Shown here: one piece after another, positions 15,462-20,162 of the stretch
Numbering within the stretch: position 1 is the first letter of the stretch
Layout: every line of letters begins with the position of its first letter
From: Gp6-AA40 sp046732795
GTDB lineage: Bacteria; Acidobacteriota; Vicinamibacteria; Vicinamibacterales; UBA2999
Reading direction: 5' to 3'
Assembly (NCBI GenBank): GCA_046732795.1
Contig: JBKPNV010000359.1
Location: 1 to 20,162, forward strand
Length of the DNA: 20,162 nt
Made by a program: the position numbers and the translations under genes
Notes under the pieces: generated by a model
Seen by the model: the letters and a program-made list of their open reading frames with translations, nothing else
Databases searched by the model: none
What the model was told of the DNA's origin: nothing

Positions 15462-16331
15462 CTACTTCACCTGTCGCGGCGCCCCCGGCTTCCCATCCGA
15501 TCCCACATAGTGCTGCGCGCTCTTATCGATACAGACGAACTCGATCAGTTGGGTGTCGAACAACAGGCGATTGTTGATCGTCGCGTTGAACGGCTTGGTG
15601 TACGCCTTCGGATCGTCAATCGTGACTTCGATGACGAGCGAGCCGAAATTGGGCCGGCGGAATCGCTCGATGATCTTGCCATTGCGCGTCAGCGGGCTTC
15701 CTCGGACATCCAGCCACGTGCTCCAGTGGTCGTCGTCGATGAAGTTGGTGGTCTCGACGACGAGCGTGTCGCCCTCCCAGCGCCCGACGGAGTAACCCTG
15801 ATACCAGGGATCCGCCTCGGGATCGAGCGTGCGCCCGTCGAGATACACCTCGCGGACGGTCGTTGCCGAGCCCTCGTAGATCAGGATGACCTCGGCGGGA
15901 GTCTGGATGATCTTCTTCGGAAACGGGTGCGTCGTGTTCTGCATGATACCGAGCGGCAGACAGTGCGCATCCGGGTTGTCCTTGCTGTTGTCGGCCATCC
16001 GCTTCTTGACCAGCTCGGCTGCCCACGGCTGATACGGCGCGCCACCTGGGACCTGGTCTCCGATGTTTCCGAACAGCGAGCCGGAGGGCGGCAGCTCGCC
16101 CGTTCCTGCAGCGGCGACAGGCGGAGGACCACCACCCCTCCTTCCCTGGATCGTCTCCCACACTCCGGAGAGATCCGGCTTCCCGTCGGGTTGCCGAGGC
16201 GCCGGTGCCGTCATATCGACTTTGCCGTCGGCTGTTTTCGGGACGCTGGGTGACGAGAACTTGGGCCACTGCGCGTAGACAGTTGAAGAAAGGATCGCGA
16301 CGAATACGATGATGGCTCTGACTTGCTTCAT
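15462..16331 (-). CDS. Conserved secreted 'PDGKPDLSGVW' family protein, function unknown
   Basis: Starting at the ATG at 16331, this 289-residue protein opens with a signal peptide, 'MKQVRAIIVFVAILSSTVYAQ'; the frame extends 24 codons upstream without family-like sequence. The mature protein shows a pattern I recognise from a large family common in Acidobacteriota and some Proteobacteria. It has 'PDGKPDLSGVWE' (48-58), 'DAHCLPLGIMQ' with a conserved Cys (124), 'IIQTPAEVILIYEG', 'DGRTLDPEADPWYQGYSVGRWEGDTLVVETTNF', and 'ERFRRPNFGSLVIEVTIDDPKAYTKPF', plus a second Cys (267). No catalytic role is established. It lies between a TonB-dependent receptor and a sugar dehydrogenase-like gene, so an outer-membrane or periplasmic role in handling a substrate is plausible but only inferred from position. 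Confidence 0.8.
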   Translation of the reverse strand: MKQVRAIIVFVAILSSTVYAQWPKFSSPSVPKTADGKVDMTAPAPRQPDGKPDLSGVWETIQGRRGGGPPPVAAAGTGELPPSGSLFGNIGDQVPGGAPYQPWAAELVKKRMADNSKDNPDAHCLPLGIMQNTTHPFPKKIIQTPAEVILIYEGSATTVREVYLDGRTLDPEADPWYQGYSVGRWEGDTLVVETTNFIDDDHWSTWLDVRGSPLTRNGKIIERFRRPNFGSLVIEVTIDDPKAYTKPFNATINNRLLFDTQLIEFVCIDKSAQHYVGSDGKPGAPRQVK

Positions 16332-16406
16332 TGGAATGATTTTAGTATCCCAACCAGCCCTTTCACGTTTGGGAGTTGGAAGTTGGGAATCGAGCGTTGA
16401 CATTGT

Positions 16407-19400
16407 CTAAAAATCGACCTGAGCGCTTATTTTCGCAAACCGCGCGGACATCGCCGACGTCGGCGTCAGCCATGGACCATTCGCAATAAAGGTTTGGTTA
16501 TAGCTCAGCGCCGCGTCCGAATTCAGCAGATTGAAGATGTCGATGCCGATGTCGGCGCGCGCGCCGCGAATTCTCAACACCTTGCTGAGCCGAAGGTCGA
16601 CTTCATTGATCCTCTCACCCAGGCGCGCATACGGCTCCAGAATGTTCACGGTGACATTTGGAGGGGCGCCAGCGAGCGGCCTGCCAAGCTGCGGAATGAT
16701 GGCCGCAGCCGGGACGGTGTAGTTCGCGGCAAAGGCTCCGCCGGCAACCGGCGTCCCGAACCCACTCACCTGGATTCCGGGTTTACTGATGAACGTGCCA
16801 CTGAGCTGCACGTCAACTTTCGGAAAGATATACGTCGCGAGCGCCTTGTATTGCGGTAACTGCGTGGTCTCGATGTGACACCACGGGTTGAGCGGAGCCG
16901 TTTCCGGCAGCGCCGCGCGGATCTCGCAGTTGTCCGACCACGACTTGCCCCAGCTGATACCGCCCTGCGCCATGATGCCGTTACGCGGACGAGCGTTGAA
17001 GCTCAGATCGAACCCGCTGAACCGCTGATACTGCTCGCCGTACCGATCCGCGTAGGTCAGGTAGTTTGTCGTCCGGCCGAAGAGCGACGGGTCGACGTCG
17101 TATAGCGGGCCGACGGCGTACCCGCCCCCGTTCGGCAAGCGCGAATCCTGGGGCGCGGGAATAGTAAAGGTGGCAAAGTTCGAGGGGACAACCTCCAGGT
17201 TGTCGGTCACGACAAATCCCTGGAAGAAGCGGTATAGATATCCGATCTCGACCGATACCCTCGGCACCAGTTCGTGCTGGAGCGACGCGCCGAATTGCCA
17301 ATCCGATGGGCGCACGCCCCAACCTTTGAGGATCTCGGGATCTATCGTGTTGCTGAATGTTGCGGTGCCGAAGTTGAGATTACTGATGACTCCGCAGAAA
17401 TCACCACCCGTCGAGCGAAGGTCCTGAGTGTTCGGATTCAACAGGTCGCAATCCGGGTTCCAGTTCCCGTTGGCGTCGGTCCATGTTCGGAACACGTTCT
17501 GAACGATTCGTGACGTCGGGTTGCCGAGCCCGTAATTGGACGCCGTAATCGTGGACTCGAGGTACTTCCCGAACGTTCCTTTGATCGCAGTCTTTCCGTT
17601 GCCGAACAGGTCGTAGGCCGCAGCCACACGCGGGGTGAAGTCCTTGTAGCTGTCGACGACTGGAGTCTTCGGAAAGACCAGCGGGTTCGGCATGAACCGC
17701 GCCGGGCCAATCTGCTGATCGGGCGCCCAACTCCATGCGTGATCGAAGCGCAACGCGCCCTGTAATGTCAGGCGCCGCAGCGTCCACTGTCCCTGCGTGT
17801 AAATGGCGTCATTCCTCATCCAGAGATCGTTCTGATACTCGTTGATGAACTCGGTGAGCTGATTGGGTACACCGTTGTTGACACGGTACCGGAGGTTATT
17901 GGAACCGCGGTTCGCCGAACGCTCATCGCCGAGCAGGTTTCCGATGTAGCCGATCTTGAGGCTCTTGGATCCGGTCACCCAGGCCGCCGAAGCACGCCAC
18001 GTGCTCGTCGTGTTCTTGTTGCGGCCATCGCTGAAAAGGTCGACGGTCTGCGAACGATAGGTCAATCCCGGGATGTTGCCGTTGGCCGGACACCCCGCGG
18101 CGCACTGCTCGACAATCTTGACGAGCGCCTCCGTATTCGGATCCTCCTTGGCACGACCGCCCCAGCGCGAGAAGAAATAGCCGAACCCGCCCTCGAGAAG
18201 CACCTTGTTGCTGAAGGGGGAATTCCATGTCACCTGCTGAAATCGCATCGGGTGCAGGTCGCCGTATCCATTGGCTTCTGGTGACGTGAGCGCATTCGCG
18301 TAGTTGCCGCCGTTCTCACAGCTCTTGCAAACGAGTTGTTCGTCCCAAAACACGTTGATCTTGTTGCGCGGTGTGACCTGGGCAGTGAAGCGTGCGCTGG
18401 CGTTCTGCCACGTTTTGTCGTTGAAAGCCTGGCGGCTGTAGTCGGGCACGTAGAGCCACGCGTTTGGATCGCCGGCGTTCAGGTTGTAATACATGCTGGT
18501 GATATAGCTGGAACTCCCCTGCGCGCGCACAGTCGTGAAGAACCAGAGACGATCCTGCTGAATGGGACCCCCGATGGCACCGCTCAAGTCGTAGCTCTTG
18601 ATAAGCTCGTTCGGAGCGGCCACTCCGGCCGCCTTGAGTTCGTCAGTGAAATTGCTGCCCTGCAACGCATCGTTCGCCCAGGCAAAATTGAAATTGCCGC
18701 TGAAGGTATTCCCGCCGGTTCGCGGAACGATGTTCATCACCGGACCGCCCGATTCCACCTCACCCAGGCTGCCCGCGGTGGTGAAGGTGACTTCCTGTGC
18801 ATTCTTAGTGTCCGTCAGGTAGTTGGTGCCGCCGGCCTGCGGCACGGCGATGCTGATGCCGTCGACGAGAAGCCGCGCTTCGCTGTTGGCGCGCCCGCCC
18901 GAGAGTAACGTGCCATGAGCACTGAACGTGCACGAGTTACAGGGGCCTGAGGCCACATCTTGCTGGCCGCCAAACAGCGCCGGCACGACCACGAGCAGCG
19001 AGTTGTATGAGCTGCCGACTGGAATTGCGTTGAGGACGTCGCTGGTGAACACGGTCTGGCGTTGCGAGCTCTGCACGTCGACGATCGGCGACTCGCCGCT
19101 GACGACGACCGTTTCTGCCACGGCGCCAACCTTCAACTCGACGCTCACTGTTGCGGTGAACGAACCGGTCAGCTCAATTCCTTCACGCCGGACTGTCGCG
19201 AATCCGGGAAGCGTGAACGTCACGCTGTAGGTGCCGGGTCGAAGATTCTCAATGCGGTACTGGCCAGTACCGTCGGTCACTGCCGTCCGAACCTTTTCAA
19301 TGAGTGCCGGACTGGCTGCTTCAACGGTCACGCCAGGCAACAAAGCGTCGGAGGTGTCTTTCACTGTGCCGGCAATGGAGGCCTGTCCAAACGCGACAGT

Positions 19401-19484
19401 TGGCATTGCAATGAGTGCCATCCACATCGCTGCCGTTGTCGTCACCCTCCAGCGTCGAGGCCAGAACTCACAGACCGATCCCAT
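16407..19484 (-). CDS. Oar-like TonB-dependent outer-membrane receptor
   Basis: This 1025-residue protein has a signal peptide (cleavage near 'VAFG-QA', about residue 34). A carboxypeptidase-regulatory-like beta-sandwich follows (about 35-110, 'GTVKDTSDALLPGVTVEAASPAL', 'GQYRIENLRPGTYSVTFTLPGF'), then a plug domain (about 125-255, 'VLNAIPVGSSYNSLLVVVPAL', 'LLVDGI', 'GGPVMNIVPRTGGN'). A long beta-barrel ends in 'KISAQVDF', with the C-terminal aromatic expected of outer-membrane barrels. No TonB box is obvious. A GGGAG ribosome-binding site precedes the ATG by eight bases. Three cysteine pairs, C182/C185 ('CNSC'), 'CKSC' and 'CAAGC', are unusual for a surface barrel. It leads the likely operon with the secreted protein and sugar dehydrogenase-like genes and probably imports or binds a large substrate such as an oligosaccharide or peptide, which is not identified. 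Confidence 0.93.
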   Translation of the reverse strand: MGSVCEFWPRRWRVTTTAAMWMALIAMPTVAFGQASIAGTVKDTSDALLPGVTVEAASPALIEKVRTAVTDGTGQYRIENLRPGTYSVTFTLPGFATVRREGIELTGSFTATVSVELKVGAVAETVVVSGESPIVDVQSSQRQTVFTSDVLNAIPVGSSYNSLLVVVPALFGGQQDVASGPCNSCTFSAHGTLLSGGRANSEARLLVDGISIAVPQAGGTNYLTDTKNAQEVTFTTAGSLGEVESGGPVMNIVPRTGGNTFSGNFNFAWANDALQGSNFTDELKAAGVAAPNELIKSYDLSGAIGGPIQQDRLWFFTTVRAQGSSSYITSMYYNLNAGDPNAWLYVPDYSRQAFNDKTWQNASARFTAQVTPRNKINVFWDEQLVCKSCENGGNYANALTSPEANGYGDLHPMRFQQVTWNSPFSNKVLLEGGFGYFFSRWGGRAKEDPNTEALVKIVEQCAAGCPANGNIPGLTYRSQTVDLFSDGRNKNTTSTWRASAAWVTGSKSLKIGYIGNLLGDERSANRGSNNLRYRVNNGVPNQLTEFINEYQNDLWMRNDAIYTQGQWTLRRLTLQGALRFDHAWSWAPDQQIGPARFMPNPLVFPKTPVVDSYKDFTPRVAAAYDLFGNGKTAIKGTFGKYLESTITASNYGLGNPTSRIVQNVFRTWTDANGNWNPDCDLLNPNTQDLRSTGGDFCGVISNLNFGTATFSNTIDPEILKGWGVRPSDWQFGASLQHELVPRVSVEIGYLYRFFQGFVVTDNLEVVPSNFATFTIPAPQDSRLPNGGGYAVGPLYDVDPSLFGRTTNYLTYADRYGEQYQRFSGFDLSFNARPRNGIMAQGGISWGKSWSDNCEIRAALPETAPLNPWCHIETTQLPQYKALATYIFPKVDVQLSGTFISKPGIQVSGFGTPVAGGAFAANYTVPAAAIIPQLGRPLAGAPPNVTVNILEPYARLGERINEVDLRLSKVLRIRGARADIGIDIFNLLNSDAALSYNQTFIANGPWLTPTSAMSARFAKISAQVDF

Positions 19485-19525
19485 GTGTTCATCTCCCAGG
19501 TTCGATTTCCTGCATTAGGTTCCGC

Positions 19526-19547
19526 ATTTCGAATTATCGTGCGAAAT
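19526..19547. promoter_or_regulatory. Inverted repeat ATTTCG-N10-CGAAAT upstream of the TonB receptor gene
   Basis: ATTTCG (19526-19531) and CGAAAT (19542-19547) are perfect inverted arms with a ten-base spacer containing AATTATCG. They lie about 40-60 bases upstream of the receptor's start codon, where an operator or promoter would be expected. The octamer TGCGAAAT (19540-19547) is the reverse complement of ATTTCGCA at 11294-11301, in front of another transcription unit. Operator function is only inferred. The rest of this 118-base gap holds nothing recognisable. Confidence 0.4.
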
Positions 19548-19602
19548 ACGAAGAGGCGAGCGTCAGTCTCACGGTGCAAATGTTGCCGTTTTGCGGTTGC
19601 GC

Positions 19603-20162
19603 TTAGGTGAGCTGTCCCTTGACCCAGTCCAGTTCGCGCGTGACGTATTCGACGATGTCGCCGGTCTTGAGATGCGCGGGAAGCACGTCCCAGGTGTAGG
19701 TTTCGATCTCGAGGTGCGTCGACAGCGGCGTCTGCTTGTGGACGGCGAGCGCCTGCTCGAGCGCAAAGCGCGTCGTGCCGAAGCCGCCGCCGAGATCCTC
19801 GAGGAACACCGGCACATGAAAGTGCGTGCGCCACTCGCGCGGGCCCGGGTCGTTGTGGAACGCGGCGAAGGCATCCTCGAGGTTGAGGAACCACGTGGTC
19901 TGGCCGTCCTTCCGCTGACACGTCTGCGACAGGTAGATCGTCTTGGCAAAGGTCTGCAGCGCCTCCACCGTCTGCGGCGTGACATTCGGGATGTGCATCG
20001 ACGCCGCTTCCTGCAGCTTGACAATCGGCACACCGGCCGCCACGAGCTTGTGCAAGGAGGCCGGAATGTCCTCGTAGCCCACCGACTGGTGGCCGATGTC
20101 GAAGACGACGCCCGTGTAGGTGCGCATCGCCTGCTGCGCATCGGCTTCGTTCAGCCCCGTCT
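19603..20162 (-). CDS. eboE: EboE-like metabolite-traffic TIM-barrel protein, C-terminal part
   Basis: The frame stays open through the right edge (upstream residues read 'TGLNEADAQQA' before M at 20127), so the N-terminal half is missing. About 186 residues are visible. Recognisable family motifs are 'GVVFDIGHQSVGYEDIPASL--LVAAGVPIVKLQEAAS', 'DGQTTWFLNLEDAFAAF', 'WRTHFHVPVFLEDLGGGFGTTRFALEQAL' and 'STHLEIETYTWDVLP'. They fit EboE, a xylose-isomerase-like TIM-barrel protein of the eboABCDEF cluster, which in cyanobacteria is implicated in moving precursors of secondary metabolites such as scytonemin across the membrane. In other bacteria the cargo is unknown. The rest of the cluster, if present, must lie beyond base 20162. 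It is transcribed in the same direction as the TonB receptor, but the gap and the dyad upstream of that gene suggest a separate unit. Confidence 0.82.
   Translation of the reverse strand, partial: TGLNEADAQQAMRTYTGVVFDIGHQSVGYEDIPASLHKLVAAGVPIVKLQEAASMHIPNVTPQTVEALQTFAKTIYLSQTCQRKDGQTTWFLNLEDAFAAFHNDPGPREWRTHFHVPVFLEDLGGGFGTTRFALEQALAVHKQTPLSTHLEIETYTWDVLPAHLKTGDIVEYVTRELDWVKGQLT

Noticed and set aside
14213..15577. Long plus-strand open frame of 454 codons
   Set aside because: It is antisense to the sugar dehydrogenase-like gene and the end of the next gene. Composition is shadow-like and no family motif is seen.

Overview
This window is GC-rich chromosomal DNA from a bacterium that looks like Acidobacteriota, probably a Vicinamibacteria-type lineage. 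The inference rests on several lineage-typical families: two tandem duplicated orphan permeases (ADOP/MacB-like) with the small PadR regulator that accompanies them, a DUF1592/DUF1552 pair, a large Oar-like TonB-dependent receptor with a carboxypeptidase-regulatory-like N-terminus, and a 'PDGKPDLSGVW' conserved protein. There are no rRNA or tRNA genes, CRISPR arrays, phage genes or complete insertion sequences. Both edges cut through genes.

Layout. (1) 1-3868, plus strand: the C-terminal end of one ADOP permease, a repeat-rich gap with hairpins and a 40-bp tandem repeat, then a PadR regulator plus full ADOP permease operon. A perfect 8-3-8 palindrome overlaps a TTGACA box in front of padR and may be its autoregulatory operator. 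(2) 3926-11260, minus strand: five consecutive genes, all predicted exported or membrane-bound. In transcription order they are a di-heme DUF1592-type cytochrome, a Tat-exported DUF1552 protein, an ankyrin-repeat protein, a TMEM220-like four-helix membrane protein and a membrane-anchored seven-bladed FG-GAP propeller. A foldback repeat sits exactly on the junction of the last two. (3) 11368-14125, plus strand: a MetE-like zinc methyltransferase and a LigM-like tetrahydrofolate-dependent O-demethylase, separated by another foldback element. They diverge from block 2. (4) 14138-19484, minus strand: a TonB-dependent receptor, a conserved secreted protein and a PQQ-type sugar dehydrogenase-like beta-propeller, probably one operon. 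(5) 19603 to the right edge, minus strand: the C-terminal part of an EboE-type TIM-barrel protein of the ebo metabolite-traffic system.

How the genes may work together. Block 3 is the most readable biochemically. The LigM-like protein keeps what I recognise as the catalytic tyrosine and the substrate-binding Tyr and Arg of the aryl O-demethylase LigM. The MetE-like neighbour keeps a His-x-Cys...Glu...Cys zinc site, so the pair could move a methyl group from a methoxylated compound onto tetrahydrofolate and then onto a thiol. Block 4 looks like an outer-membrane uptake and periplasmic oxidation set. However, its sugar dehydrogenase-like protein lacks the usual general-base histidine, so its activity is uncertain. 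Block 2 is a set of exported proteins of unknown joint function. The most unusual DNA-level features are the foldback and palindromic repeats at the gene borders, one of which contributes coding sequence.
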